Program-made: the position numbers and the translations under genes
The notes under the pieces: model-generated
Told to the model about the DNA's origin: nothing
The model's input: the letters and a program-made list of their open reading frames with translations, nothing else
The model's database searches: none
NCBI GenBank assembly: GCA_020630435.1
Contig: JAHDBJ010000042.1
Span: 1 to 42,191 of the forward strand
Direction of reading: 5' to 3'
Length of the DNA stretch: 42,191 nt
Source of the DNA: Saprospiraceae bacterium
Lineage (GTDB): Bacteria > Bacteroidota > Bacteroidia > Chitinophagales > Saprospiraceae
Shown here: positions 1 through 10,000 of the stretch, in pieces
How the letters are laid out: each line of letters starts with the position of its first letter
Numbering within the stretch: the first letter of the stretch is position 1

Positions 1-75
1 TATTCTTTTCAGAATGCCTGAAACTAACAAAATTTAATTTTTAGACATACTCTAAATTAGAAATTCTTAAGCCAT

Positions 76-127
76 AAAAAATAGGAACAATATTCTTGAG
101 ATTTAAGAAATATCGTTCCTATTTTTT
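76..127 (-). terminator. Rho-independent terminator of the M23 peptidase gene
   Basis: A 13-bp perfect stem (76-88 with 115-127) extends inward by several more A/T pairs around a short loop. The outer arms are A6 and T6 runs, so it can end transcription from either strand. The arm at 115-127 overlaps the stop codon of the minus-strand peptidase gene, so stop codon and terminator are merged. Bases 1-75 upstream hold nothing I recognise. Confidence 0.75.
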
Positions 128-1841
128 ATCGTGTAAAATCCCTTTTAAAAACCTTTTTATTTCCTCGCTCATCTTCAACAATCAACTTAAACTGATGCTT
201 ACCACTCGGCAAATTTTTATCAAAACGGTGCTTGATTAAATTCTTTTTAGCATCAAATTCAAATAAAACCCATTCCCCGTCAATATAACCATTATAACTC
301 AAGCCTTTTACATTACGAGCAGTTTTGAAATTATCTTTAATCTTAAAAGACATCAAATTGAAACCTTTCATATTGGATTTGAATGAAATAGGTATAATGC
401 TAGGAGGTTTCTCATCCAACATTATACAGAAATCTCCAAAATCCCTGACTTCAGTTTTAAGAAAATCACCTTCCCATTTGCCACCATAACTCAAAGGAGC
501 TTTACCCGTACGGCAGTAAACAATGACGGCTTTATCTCGTTTTTCAGTAGGAAGGTTTTTGGCTTTGATACCTAACTCATAATATTTATGAGTAGGGGTT
601 TTAAAATCTTGAATGTGATGATAGTCGGAGTAGATATCAGCAGATTTTTCATTCGTTTTATGGTATTGTAGATAAAGGTTTTCATACAAACTTCCATAAG
701 GAAGATTTATAACAATATCCTCATTCTGGATAATGTTGTCTTCATTGTAGGGCAAGTAATAATTATAAATATCTTGATCTTGTTTTTTGACTTCTTTTGC
801 TCGTTTTAGATAGAACGTTAGATTTGTGGTATTTCCATCAGCATCTTTAACCACCATTTTAATTTTTTTGGCTTTGTTTTGACTTAAAGTAATGACACCA
901 TCTTCACTCTGAATAGGATAGGTTTGAAGCTGGTTGCCAGGCAGTCGGTAGCAGCGATTGAAATAACTTTTTTTAGCAACCTGCTCATTATAGTCCAAGT
1001 GAGCATTGATATATCTTGTTTCATGGAAAGCAAAGGTTTCCATTTCAAACATATATTTTGATTGCTCTTCCTCAAACATTTCAATAGAGTAAACACCATT
1101 CCAATTGGAAACACCATTCATATGGTCATAGGTTTTTAAGCCTAGTCCGACTCGCCATGCGGGGATATAAAGCGTGTCCCCTCCAATGTAGTATTTCCCA
1201 GATTTAGCTTTTGAAATGTTCTTAGTTTTCGTAGCAATTGTTTCATGTTTATCATTCAGAGAATAAATTTTAAGTTGATGTAGTTTAGGGGGGATTTTAT
1301 CGTTGACTGCAAAACCAAAGAGTAGGGGGTTGATTGGCTTTTCAGTTTGAGTGTCTCTTATTTCAAAGTGTAAATGGGGCCCAAAGGAACGCCCTGTTGT
1401 ACCCATTTTACCAATAAGCTGTCCTTTCTTAAAGACAAATTGATTTTGAGCTGGATATAAATCAACTTCAAAAGATTGTTGTTGGTATTGTTGCTCTTTT
1501 ACATATTTTTCGATAGTCTTATCAAAGCGGTGCATATGTGCATACACCGAGGTATAGCCATTTGGATGGTCTATATATAAGACCTGTCCATATCCTCCAG
1601 ACTGTACTTTTATCCTAGAAACATAACCGTCAGCTATCGAATATAAGGGTTTACCGATTGCTCCTTTTATGTCAATGCCAGCATGAAAATGATTAGGACG
1701 CAATTCTCCAAATGTACCACTCAATAAAATGGTATAATCTACAGGTGAACGGAAATAATCTTGAGGGTAGCTTTTCTTTTCTCCAGAAAAAGAAAATGCC
1801 ATCATCAATAAAAATAACGGAAAGAATAAAACCTTATACAT
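126..1841 (-). CDS. M23 family metallopeptidase (LytM-type), exported
   Basis: Probable zinc endopeptidase that cuts peptide cross-links in peptidoglycan in the periplasm. The chosen ATG (571 residues) gives a clean signal peptide, with a hydrophobic stretch at residues 3-18. The LytM core follows at about 40-175. Zinc-site residues are visible: H53 and D57 in FHAGID, and H156/H158 in GPHLHFE; a YAHMH motif lies near 100-104. About 400 residues of beta-rich sequence follow, ending in an Ig-like module (KHQFKLIVEDERGNKK). This long C-terminal region is common in Bacteroidota M23 proteins but its role is unknown. The frame stays open upstream to a TTG at 1874, but a -7 promoter-like box (1864-1871) lies between, so the ATG is preferred. 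Single-gene unit with its own terminator. Family call is firm; substrate is inferred. Confidence 0.9.
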   Translation of the reverse strand: MYKVLFFPLFLLMMAFSFSGEKKSYPQDYFRSPVDYTILLSGTFGELRPNHFHAGIDIKGAIGKPLYSIADGYVSRIKVQSGGYGQVLYIDHPNGYTSVYAHMHRFDKTIEKYVKEQQYQQQSFEVDLYPAQNQFVFKKGQLIGKMGTTGRSFGPHLHFEIRDTQTEKPINPLLFGFAVNDKIPPKLHQLKIYSLNDKHETIATKTKNISKAKSGKYYIGGDTLYIPAWRVGLGLKTYDHMNGVSNWNGVYSIEMFEEEQSKYMFEMETFAFHETRYINAHLDYNEQVAKKSYFNRCYRLPGNQLQTYPIQSEDGVITLSQNKAKKIKMVVKDADGNTTNLTFYLKRAKEVKKQDQDIYNYYLPYNEDNIIQNEDIVINLPYGSLYENLYLQYHKTNEKSADIYSDYHHIQDFKTPTHKYYELGIKAKNLPTEKRDKAVIVYCRTGKAPLSYGGKWEGDFLKTEVRDFGDFCIMLDEKPPSIIPISFKSNMKGFNLMSFKIKDNFKTARNVKGLSYNGYIDGEWVLFEFDAKKNLIKHRFDKNLPSGKHQFKLIVEDERGNKKVFKRDFTR

Positions 1842-1863
1842 AAAAATTTTAATTGGTGAACTA

Positions 1864-1871
1864 CAAAAATA
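1864..1871 (-). promoter_or_regulatory. Putative -7 promoter box for the M23 peptidase gene
   Basis: On the minus strand the sequence reads TATTTTTG, matching the Bacteroidota -7 consensus TAnnTTTG. It lies 22 bases before the ATG at 1841. No good -33 TTG is seen at the usual spacing, so the call rests on the -7 element and its position. Confidence 0.4.
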
Positions 1872-1967
1872 CAATATGAGTAAATAGAAAATAGAATTAA
1901 GCAGAGATTTTAATGGACTTTAATAATTTTTAAGCAACTTCTCTATTTAATATTAACAGAATATAAA

Positions 1968-2001
1968 AAAACGAGTAGCGTTTATTAGCTCTACTCGTTT
2001 T
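1968..2001 (-). terminator. Rho-independent terminator of recQ
   Basis: An 11-bp perfect stem (AAAACGAGTAG at 1968-1978 with CTACTCGTTTT at 1991-2001) encloses a 12-nt loop. On the minus strand it lies 33 bases past the recQ stop codon and ends in a T-run. It separates recQ from the M23 gene downstream. Confidence 0.7.
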
Positions 2002-2033
2002 AATTATCCTATAAAGTTCGGCGACGTTTTATA

Positions 2034-4229
2034 TTAATTCGCCAATTCAGATAAAAATTTAATTCTTACTAATTCGATTTCTTCATAAGTAATATCATCT
2101 TCTTGCAACTCTTTAAATGCATCATCTACAGAATCACTTTCGGCTTCACGGAAGTAATCATAAATATCGTCTTTTGAATATTCATCAACCATATCATCAA
2201 TATAATAGTCAATATTGACTTTTGTGCCTGAGTTAACAATAGCATAAAGTTCTTGCATCAACTCTTCCATAGATAAATTACCTGAAAAGGCAATATCGGG
2301 AAGTGGAATTTTTTTATCGATCCCTTGAATGATGGCTACTTTAGCTTTTGATTTATTAGCGACTTGTTTAATCACAAAATCAACTGGTCTATCAATATTA
2401 TTATTTTCTACGTATTGGGCAATTGTTTGGATGAAACGCTTTCCGTATCGAGTAGCTTTTCCCTTACTTACTCCTGAAATGTTTGCCATTTCTTCGATAG
2501 TAATAGGGTATTGAGTTGCCATATCTTCTAATGATGGATCTTGGAATACAACGAAAGGTGGAACATCATTTTGTTTTGCAACACTTTTTCTAATGTCTTT
2601 TAACATTTTCAATAACTTAGGATCTAAAGCTCCCGCTGTTCCTGTGGGTTCTTCGTCTACTGCAAGTTTATCATAATCATGGTTGACGGATATTTTAAAG
2701 GATGTAGGATTCTTTAGGAATTTTTTTCCAGCATCTGATAAACTTAGGACACCGTAATTTTCAATTTCTTTTATTAAAAGGTTTGCCAGCAATGCTTGCC
2801 TGAAGATAGAATTCCAAAAATTCGCATCTTTTTCTTTACCGACCCCGAAAAGGGGTAATTTATTGTATTCGAAATCTAATAGGTCTTTTGTTTCTTTTCC
2901 TAAAATAAAATCTACTAATATTTTAATCGTATAGTTTTCTTTTAATGCTAAGATTGATTCTAGTGCTTGTACAATATGCTCTTTTGCTTCTATTTTTTCT
3001 TTTGGATGCCTGCAATTATCACACATATTACTACACTTAGAATCGTCATATTCTTCCCCAAAATAGTGTAATAGAAATCTTCTTCGGCAAGCTGTTGTCT
3101 CAGCATAAGCCATAATTTCATGCATTAAAAGGGCTCCCATTTCTCGTTCTGCTACAGGCTTATCTCGCAGAAATTTTTCTAACCGAGTAATATCTTTATG
3201 TGAATAAAATGCAATACATTTTCCTTCTAGACCATCTCGACCAGCTCGACCAGTTTCTTGGTAGTAATTTTCAATACTTTTTGGAATATCAAAATGAATA
3301 ACAAATCGAACATCTGGCTTGTCAATACCCATACCAAAAGCAATGGTAGCACAGATAACATCTACATCTTCTTTAAGAAAAGCATCTTGAGATTGTGAAC
3401 GTGTTTTGGCATCTAATCCTGCATGATAAGGTGCGGCTTTAATGCCATTAACGTTAAGGACTTGAGCAATTGTTTCTGTTGTCTTTCTATTTTGAACATA
3501 GATGATTCCAGATTTGCCTTCCATTCCTTTTATAATTTGTACAATTTGTTTGTACGTTTCTTCTTTCTTGAGTTTAGGGCGAACTTCGTAGTATAAATTA
3601 TCTCTATTAAAAGAAGATAAGTATACATGTTCTTCTGCCATTCCTAAATTTTTGACAATATCTGTACGAACTTTAGGGGTGGCAGTAGCCGTTAGTGCAA
3701 TAGTAGGAATATTGCCTCCAATGGCATCAATCATAGTTTTGATCCGCCTATATTCAGGGCGAAAATCATGCCCCCATTCAGAGATACAATGTGCCTCGTC
3801 TACTGCAACAAATGATACATTTGTTGAACGAAGGAATTCTATATTTTCATCTTTTGTCAATGTCTCAGGAGCAACATAAAGCATCTTAGTCTTCCCATCT
3901 ATAATATCCTGTTTTACTTGTTTGGCTTGAGTACGAGAAAGAGAAGAGTTTAGAAAGTGAGCCACTTCATCAGAATCACTATATCCTCGTATAGAATCAA
4001 CTTGGTTTTTCATAAGCGCAATCAAAGGAGAGATGATTATTGCTGTTCCTTCCATCATAAGTGCAGGCAATTGATAACAAAGGGATTTTCCACCACCTGT
4101 TGGCATAATGACAAAAGTGTCATTTCCATTCAAAAGATTCTGGATTATTTTTTCTTGATTCCCTTTAAATTTATCAAAGCCGAAATATTTTTGTAGTGCG
4201 TCTGTAAGATTTAGATTTGCTGTTATCAT
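2034..4229 (-). CDS. recQ: ATP-dependent DNA helicase RecQ
   Basis: 3'-5' superfamily 2 helicase for DNA repair and replication-fork processing. The 731-residue product shows motif I (MPTGGGKS, lysine about 48), a DEAH box (VDEAH, about 144-147), motif VI (QETGRAGRDG), the RecQ-Ct zinc cluster (CRRRF...CSNMCDNC), a winged-helix region and an HRDC-like segment (ITIEEMANISGVSKGKATRYG). A roughly 100-residue acidic tail follows, rich in D/E near the end, which explains the length over E. coli RecQ (about 610). I chose the ATG at 4229; the frame stays open to a TTG at 4241 but nothing favours it. Transcribed divergently from kdsD and ended by its own hairpin. Nothing suggests a defence role. Confidence 0.96.
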   Translation of the reverse strand: MITANLNLTDALQKYFGFDKFKGNQEKIIQNLLNGNDTFVIMPTGGGKSLCYQLPALMMEGTAIIISPLIALMKNQVDSIRGYSDSDEVAHFLNSSLSRTQAKQVKQDIIDGKTKMLYVAPETLTKDENIEFLRSTNVSFVAVDEAHCISEWGHDFRPEYRRIKTMIDAIGGNIPTIALTATATPKVRTDIVKNLGMAEEHVYLSSFNRDNLYYEVRPKLKKEETYKQIVQIIKGMEGKSGIIYVQNRKTTETIAQVLNVNGIKAAPYHAGLDAKTRSQSQDAFLKEDVDVICATIAFGMGIDKPDVRFVIHFDIPKSIENYYQETGRAGRDGLEGKCIAFYSHKDITRLEKFLRDKPVAEREMGALLMHEIMAYAETTACRRRFLLHYFGEEYDDSKCSNMCDNCRHPKEKIEAKEHIVQALESILALKENYTIKILVDFILGKETKDLLDFEYNKLPLFGVGKEKDANFWNSIFRQALLANLLIKEIENYGVLSLSDAGKKFLKNPTSFKISVNHDYDKLAVDEEPTGTAGALDPKLLKMLKDIRKSVAKQNDVPPFVVFQDPSLEDMATQYPITIEEMANISGVSKGKATRYGKRFIQTIAQYVENNNIDRPVDFVIKQVANKSKAKVAIIQGIDKKIPLPDIAFSGNLSMEELMQELYAIVNSGTKVNIDYYIDDMVDEYSKDDIYDYFREAESDSVDDAFKELQEDDITYEEIELVRIKFLSELAN

Positions 4230-4559
4230 TGAAGATATCAATTTTAATGAACTTGTTTGTGTGTAGCAAAATTTTTTCTATACAAAATAAAGTACACTAT
4301 AATATTCAAGGATTTAGTTAATTGTTGCTTATTTTGTAAATGATAGGTAGTAGTTTAGTTAATTGTGAATAAGCTGTTTTCAATAATTAAAGCTGTTATT
4401 CCTAAATCACTTGATTAGAATTAGTTTCTAAAATTAAAAAAATAAATTAAATTTTGGAAACGGATGCTTAGTAATATTTTATAAATTCAAACTGCGCTTT
4501 AAGTATGTTTAGTGTAAATGATACACTTAGTTAAAGTCTTTCCAAAGATACAATAAAAA
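4230..4559. other. Divergent recQ/kdsD intergenic region
   Basis: This 330-base AT-rich spacer must hold promoters for both flanking genes, but I see no exact TTTG...TAnnTTTG match on either strand. One short perfect inverted repeat, AGTGTA-aatga-TACACT (4511-4527), sits 33 bases before the kdsD ATG. It could be an operator or a leader hairpin. No small coding frame is convincing. Confidence 0.5.
4511..4527 (+). promoter_or_regulatory. Short inverted repeat upstream of kdsD
   Basis: Two 6-base arms (AGTGTA and TACACT) flank a 5-base spacer, 33 bases upstream of the kdsD start. The geometry fits a small dimeric operator or a weak hairpin in the leader. No regulator is identified. Confidence 0.25.
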
Positions 4560-5534
4560 ATGGATAAACAGGAAGAAACAATTGTTAAAACTGCAAGAAA
4601 AACCATTCAAATTGAAAAAGAGTCTTTAGAAACACTCTTAGATAAGAGTATTACTTCAGATTTTATAGCTGCTACAAAGCATATTTTTAATACAAAAGGC
4701 AGAGTTGTTCTGACTGGAATTGGGAAAAGTGCTATTGTCGCCCAAAAAATTGTAGCAACCTTAAATTCCACAGGTACACCTTCTATCTTTATGCACGCTG
4801 CTGATGCCATACATGGAGATTTAGGGATGATACAAGAAAATGATACCGTATTATGTCTTTCTAAAAGTGGTGAAACGCCTGAAGTGAAAGTGTTAGTCCC
4901 TCTTATCAGAAACCTAGGAAATGTATTGATAGGAATGGTTAGTAAGAAAACATCTTTTTTAGGACAGCAAGCAGATTATATTCTTTGGACACCAATTTCT
5001 AAAGAAGCAGATCCCAATAATTTAGCTCCTACTGCTAGTACGACTGTTCAGATGGCTATGGGAGATGCTTTAGCCACAGCTTTATTAGCATTAAGAGGGT
5101 TTACGCATCAAGATTTTGCTCGTTTTCACCCTGGAGGAGCATTGGGCAAACAATTATATCTGCGAGTGAAAGATATTTATGTTAAAAATGAACAACCTAA
5201 GGTACAACTAGATGAAAGCCTTCGAAATGTTATTTTAGAAATGACCTCAAAACGTCTAGGTGCGACAGCGGTACTCGATAAAGAACAGCATCTAAAAGGG
5301 ATTATAACGGATGGGGATTTAAGACGAATGTTAACCACTCGAAAAAATGTTGCTCACATTAAAGCAAAAGATATAATGAGTGCGCATCCCAAAACAATTC
5401 AATATGATGAATTGGCCGTAAATGCTTTAACTTTAATGCGTACACAAAGTATTAATCAGTTAGTTGTCTTACATGATAGAAAATATATGGGCATTGTACA
5501 TTTACACGATTTAATTCAAGAAGGTTTTGTTTGA
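4560..5534 (+). CDS. kdsD: D-arabinose 5-phosphate isomerase (KpsF/GutQ family)
   Basis: Converts D-ribulose 5-phosphate to D-arabinose 5-phosphate, the first step to KDO for lipopolysaccharide. The 324-residue product has the usual layout: a SIS sugar-isomerase domain (about 40-180) with TGIGKS (52-57), LSKSGETPEVK (100-110) and the family signature RFHPGGALG (H190), followed by two CBS domains (about 207-324). H85 in ADAIHGDLG and H190 match conserved active-site histidines of the family. It starts at an ATG directly after an A-run and is closed by a strong hairpin just after its stop. It is divergent from recQ. Family identification is secure; the alternative names kpsF and gutQ describe the same family. 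Confidence 0.93.
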   Translation: MDKQEETIVKTARKTIQIEKESLETLLDKSITSDFIAATKHIFNTKGRVVLTGIGKSAIVAQKIVATLNSTGTPSIFMHAADAIHGDLGMIQENDTVLCLSKSGETPEVKVLVPLIRNLGNVLIGMVSKKTSFLGQQADYILWTPISKEADPNNLAPTASTTVQMAMGDALATALLALRGFTHQDFARFHPGGALGKQLYLRVKDIYVKNEQPKVQLDESLRNVILEMTSKRLGATAVLDKEQHLKGIITDGDLRRMLTTRKNVAHIKAKDIMSAHPKTIQYDELAVNALTLMRTQSINQLVVLHDRKYMGIVHLHDLIQEGFV

Positions 5535-5554
5535 TGTTCTTTTTGAACAACTTC

Positions 5555-5601
5555 AAAATAAAAACCGCCTAGCTTAACATAAACTAGGCGGTTTTTATTT
5601 T
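5555..5601. terminator. Bidirectional terminator between kdsD and porV
   Basis: An 18-bp perfect stem (5555-5572 with 5584-5601) contains the GC core CCGCCTAG/CTAGGCGG and an 11-nt loop, flanked by A- and T-rich arms. It lies between the convergent 3' ends of kdsD and porV, so it can serve both. Confidence 0.85.
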
Positions 5602-5616
5602 GTAATATTATTTATT

Positions 5617-6858
5617 TTATAAATCGTCTGGTTCAAAAGCTCCAAAATCAAACAACAAAGAGAATCTCAATGTGTTATCTAACGGATTACGTTGGTTACT
5701 TGTAGGAACAAGGTAAGAGAAATTCAAACCAAAAATATTGTATTTTAATCCTAGTCCAACAGTGAAAAACTTACGATTTCCTTTAGTTGCGTGTTCTGTA
5801 TAATATCCTGCACGAACAGCAAATTGTTGGTCATACCAATATTCTGCTCCAACGGAAACCATGAACTCTCTCATTTCTTCACCAAAACCTCCAGGAGCAT
5901 CACCCCAAGAACTGAAGATAGCCCCAATAGGAGACTCTTGTTTGTATTCAGGAATACCATCACCATTTGGATCGTAGTCAGGGTTAGGTGTTCCATTTTC
6001 GTCTAGAAATTCAAGTTGAGGAGAAGGAACTAATAGTTTATTGACATCAACAGTAAATGTAAAGGCATTAAATTCATCAATGTCTACTTCTAAAGCTGTC
6101 CCCAAACCAAAGTTAGTAGGGATAGCATCTTTATTAATTGATTTGGTATAAGAGATTTTAGGACCGATATTGCTCAACGCTAAACCTGCTACAAATCGGG
6201 CATCCTTGTCCCCCATGTTGAAAGGCATTCTATATGTCAAGTTAATATCTCCTGCAATAGCAGAACCAGCCTGAATCTCATTATTATTGACTGTTTGACC
6301 GTTTGCTAAGTTGGAATAAATATACTTCAGACCAATTCCTGCTGAGAAATTGTCTCCAAATTTTCTAGCATAGATTAAATCTACAGCAAACTCATTTGGA
6401 CGATTTGACCCAGTAGGATTACCACTTGCATCCGTAAATTGAATATCTCCTAGAGAAAAATACCTCAAGCCTAAACCTACAGTAGAGATGTCATCAATTT
6501 GTTTATAGCCCGCTAAATAAGCCATATAAATATCATTTAAACCTAAAGAACGTAACCAAGGAGTATATGTTACAGAGACACCTAAGTCTTTTTCAGCAAA
6601 CACTAATTTTGAAGCATTATAGTGTATTGCGTTAGCATCTGCAGAAATTGCGATTCCTGCGTCTCCCATAGCTCCTGAACGAGCATCTGGTGCAATTCTT
6701 AAGAAAGGAACTGCTGTAATGATGGTATTGGTACAATCTTGACCTTCAGCATTGATAGGTGTACCATCTGGCCCCTCAAAGCATAGTTGAGCAAAAGATT
6801 GAGTTCCTACTAACATGATTACTGCCACTAGTAGGGTGAATATGCTTGCTTTTTTCAT
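5617..6858 (-). CDS. porV: T9SS outer-membrane protein PorV (LptO)
   Basis: Outer-membrane beta-barrel of the FadL-like fold. In characterised T9SS it collects cargo from the translocon and delivers it to the PorU sortase at the cell surface. The ATG at 6858 gives a 413-residue protein with signal peptide (MKKASIFTLLVAVIMLVG, cleavage after SFA). The N-terminal signature RIAPDARSGAMGDAGIAISADANAIHYNASKL is family-typical (shown here split by its key parts: RIAPDARSG, GDAGIA, NASKL). Alternating aromatic beta strands follow, and the chain ends near a strand with phenylalanine (SLLFDFGAF). The open frame extends to a TTG at 6933, but a -7 promoter box lies inside that stretch. It sits 180 bases downstream of porU on the same strand, the conserved partner arrangement. 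Confidence 0.93.
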   Translation of the reverse strand: MKKASIFTLLVAVIMLVGTQSFAQLCFEGPDGTPINAEGQDCTNTIITAVPFLRIAPDARSGAMGDAGIAISADANAIHYNASKLVFAEKDLGVSVTYTPWLRSLGLNDIYMAYLAGYKQIDDISTVGLGLRYFSLGDIQFTDASGNPTGSNRPNEFAVDLIYARKFGDNFSAGIGLKYIYSNLANGQTVNNNEIQAGSAIAGDINLTYRMPFNMGDKDARFVAGLALSNIGPKISYTKSINKDAIPTNFGLGTALEVDIDEFNAFTFTVDVNKLLVPSPQLEFLDENGTPNPDYDPNGDGIPEYKQESPIGAIFSSWGDAPGGFGEEMREFMVSVGAEYWYDQQFAVRAGYYTEHATKGNRKFFTVGLGLKYNIFGLNFSYLVPTSNQRNPLDNTLRFSLLFDFGAFEPDDL

Positions 6859-6910
6859 AATAGATTTATTAATTCGTGTATTCGAAATGTGCGAACGACC
6901 TTTCATTCCG

Positions 6911-6918
6911 CAAATATA
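6911..6918 (-). promoter_or_regulatory. Putative -7 promoter box for porV
   Basis: The minus strand reads TATATTTG, matching TAnnTTTG, 52 bases before the porV ATG. No clear -33 TTG is present. No GC-rich terminator separates porU from porV, so porV may be read both from porU and from this internal start. Confidence 0.4.
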
Positions 6919-7038
6919 AAATATTGATTGCATAATCTAATTTTATTATATCTAAAAAAATAAAAATTTTAATTAAATGTGACAGTAAAATTTTATTCAT
7001 ACGGATAGTTTTGATTTTTTTTTAAAAAAAAATATAAT

Positions 7039-10000
7039 TTATTTCAGTATAACTAATTTCTCAAATCTACTCTCAGTATTTGAAAAAGTGCCATCATTTT
7101 GAATGGCTTTTATTCCTACTTTATATAAATAAACACCACGCCCCAATTTGTCACCATAGTCATCTAACCCATCCCACATAATACCAGTCACTCTAAAACC
7201 ATCTGTTGTGATTTCTTCTTGAATTGTTTTGACAATTTTACCAGAAACAGTCAAAATTTGTATTTGAATATTGAGTTGTTGGTTAGGAAAATTATGCTCA
7301 AATTGAAAAGCGGTTTTATTTATAAAAGGATTAGGGTAATTCAATACGTGCTTTAAGGCAATCTGGGCATCATCTGCTACAATAAATGCGGTACTTCCTT
7401 CTCCAACATTGTTAGAGACATCCCATGCCCTTACAACTACTTCGTGATAACCAGCGTCTAGGTTAAACAAAGGATAATTAACTTCGCCTTTTCGGTGGTC
7501 ATCAACTGCTGCTTCATAAAAATCATTCAATACAAAAGGGGAGGAGTCTTCATCGTCTAAAACAGCAGTTAAATCATGTCCTATGCTTGTCCCTACAACA
7601 TTTATACCAATATTATCTTCTATCTTAATATAAAGTATAGGATCTTTATTTGTTATACCTCCACTTACAAATTTATCATCATTCATATAAACCTCTACTA
7701 GCGGACCGCTGTCGTCTTGAAAGATATTAGGAGATGTACCACCAACAATAATATCTTCATAATATCCTGTTGCATCTCGTGCTTGGGCATCATGGGCATA
7801 ATAACTTATTTTACCTTTTCCAAAGGTATAATTAATATCTTTTGGAACAACAAAAGTGAATTTGAAAAGCCCATTGTTAACTGTTGCAGCTCCTTTGAAT
7901 ATTATACTCTTCTGTGACAGAAAATCTTTTTGAAAACTTCCTGAATCATTGGCTAAAGTTGTTGTTTTTACAGGCTTATCATAGATTGTAGGGAAAACGG
8001 TCCCATTAAAATCACTAATTAATATCCCCGAATTATCTGTAATCATTCCTTCTATAGTAACTTCTTGTAAGGCGCTCAATGTATCCAGACCATTAATAAT
8101 ATTACCATTTATGCTTGTTGTTCGAATATCATATTTGGGCAAAGCCAATTTAAGCGCAGGATCTCCTAATAGTAGATACTTTCTGGCATTAGGTTGTAAT
8201 GTATCCGCAGAATTCGAATTCTTAGCTAATCGTAAAATTTCACCTATTGTAGCATATTCTCCATCAACCTTCTTAAATATTTGTTCAAAAGTAGCTCTTG
8301 TTAATCGTTCATTTGAAGAAGAGAATACCGCTCGAACAGTTGAATATAAGCCGATGGCTCCACCATCACCTTTGAGTAGCAATTGTTCTCCCGCACTCAA
8401 AAAGTCAGGATCATCATATGCTGCAAAAGAACAAGTAGCCGTGATGAATAAAGGCAGATTGTCAATGTTTTGCCAACCTGCAATATCGGTTTCACCTAAT
8501 ACTCGTTCTTGCGCCCACCCTTGAGGACCACCATGTCCTAGATAATTCATAACCAAATGCCCCTTAAATATACTATTATTGAGCGCTTGAGTAACTAAAG
8601 GGTAACCACTTCCTCCTGCTGATGCTGCTTGTGGAAATGCATCAAAGTAGATTTTCTCTAGATTAAAGGCTTTGTGTACAGTATCTACTCGTGTGGCAAT
8701 TCGTTCTTCTTGGTTGAGATGAAGGTTTGAATCTTCGTCATCTGCAACAAATGTCAAGCGATTTCTCCAATCTCCTAAAGTGTTTGGACTGGTTTCGTAA
8801 TAAATAATTTTACGAACAACTTGTTCTGCTTCTACAGGAGTCCTAACAGTTAATCGCCCAATTGCAATGTCTAGTCCTCCTCTTAAATCATCTCCTTCAT
8901 TATCACTCAATAAACCATAATAGTCATCAGAAGGAAAAGAAAAAATAGGATCAAAACTGTTGGCAGTTTCATATATTGGTATATAGTTATTATTATTAGG
9001 ACGATTATAAATATTCTTATAATCAAAAGAACCATCTCCAATTAATAGTAAATATTTGAAGTTTGACGTTCTATCATATACCATCTTAACAAAATCTCTA
9101 ATGGCAGTAGGATCTTGACTCCCACTAGAGAATTCATTAAAAACTTGATTGATTTCTACTATACGAACATTTAACCCACTATGGTTTTGCCGATGCTCTT
9201 GTAGTTGCATCGCAGCAGTTTCAAATGTTTTATGGTAAATAATAATCATATCTGTATCATCAATCTCATGTAGATTTTGATGTTCAATTTTTTGGACAAA
9301 GTCAGGTTCTGGAAAATTGTTATTTTTTCCAAAAGCGACAAAAGTCTGTAATGTACTATTTATTTCAGTTGAAAAAGTTGCCTCATTGTCATTGATCACA
9401 TAAGATTGATCAAAGGGGTGAAGCGGATTAGATATATTCCAAATGAGAAGTTGATTAGATACGTTTGATACTAGAAATGTAGCGCTAGATTCTGTTAACG
9501 TGCGCATATCTCTGAAAAAGAGTGGATTTCCCTCATATACCAATCGTCGTCTTGCATTCACTTCAATGTAGTCTAGCCAGCCTTCTGCACCTGCTTCATT
9601 ATATGTTACTGACAATGCTATATTATCATCAGTTGCTGCAAAAACACCTTCAGCAAGTCCATAGTTGGCATAAACACCATCAATATCAAAAACGTCAACC
9701 CCTCGTACATTATTACTTTTAAAGGTGAAATTTTCTGCATTTACATTAAAATTTGAAAAAGTTGCACGCCCATTCTTTCTCAATGCCATACCTACTTTAA
9801 TCTTCACTTCGCTGCCTTCTTCGATGTTGGGGAAATTAAAATTATTAAAATCGTAGCTTCTAACAGCATCAAAATGTTCTCCTAGCCAGATTTTTCCAGA
9901 ACCACTAGCATATTCGTAGTTGTGTAAGAGGTTTATTTTATCGTTTTCATGTTTTATGAAGTCATCAAAAGTCGTCGATAAATAGCTAGCAGTAGATAGA

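Noticed and set aside
2034-4229. RecQ as part of a phage-defence cluster
   Set aside because: Full-length housekeeping RecQ with a normal domain order and housekeeping neighbours.
4230-4241. TTG start for recQ four codons upstream
   Set aside because: The ATG at 4229 gives the family-like N-terminus; nothing supports initiation at TTG.
8111-8524. 137-residue plus-strand open frame
   Set aside because: Lies wholly opposite the catalytic region of porU, which is firmly identified; its composition is that of an antisense shadow.
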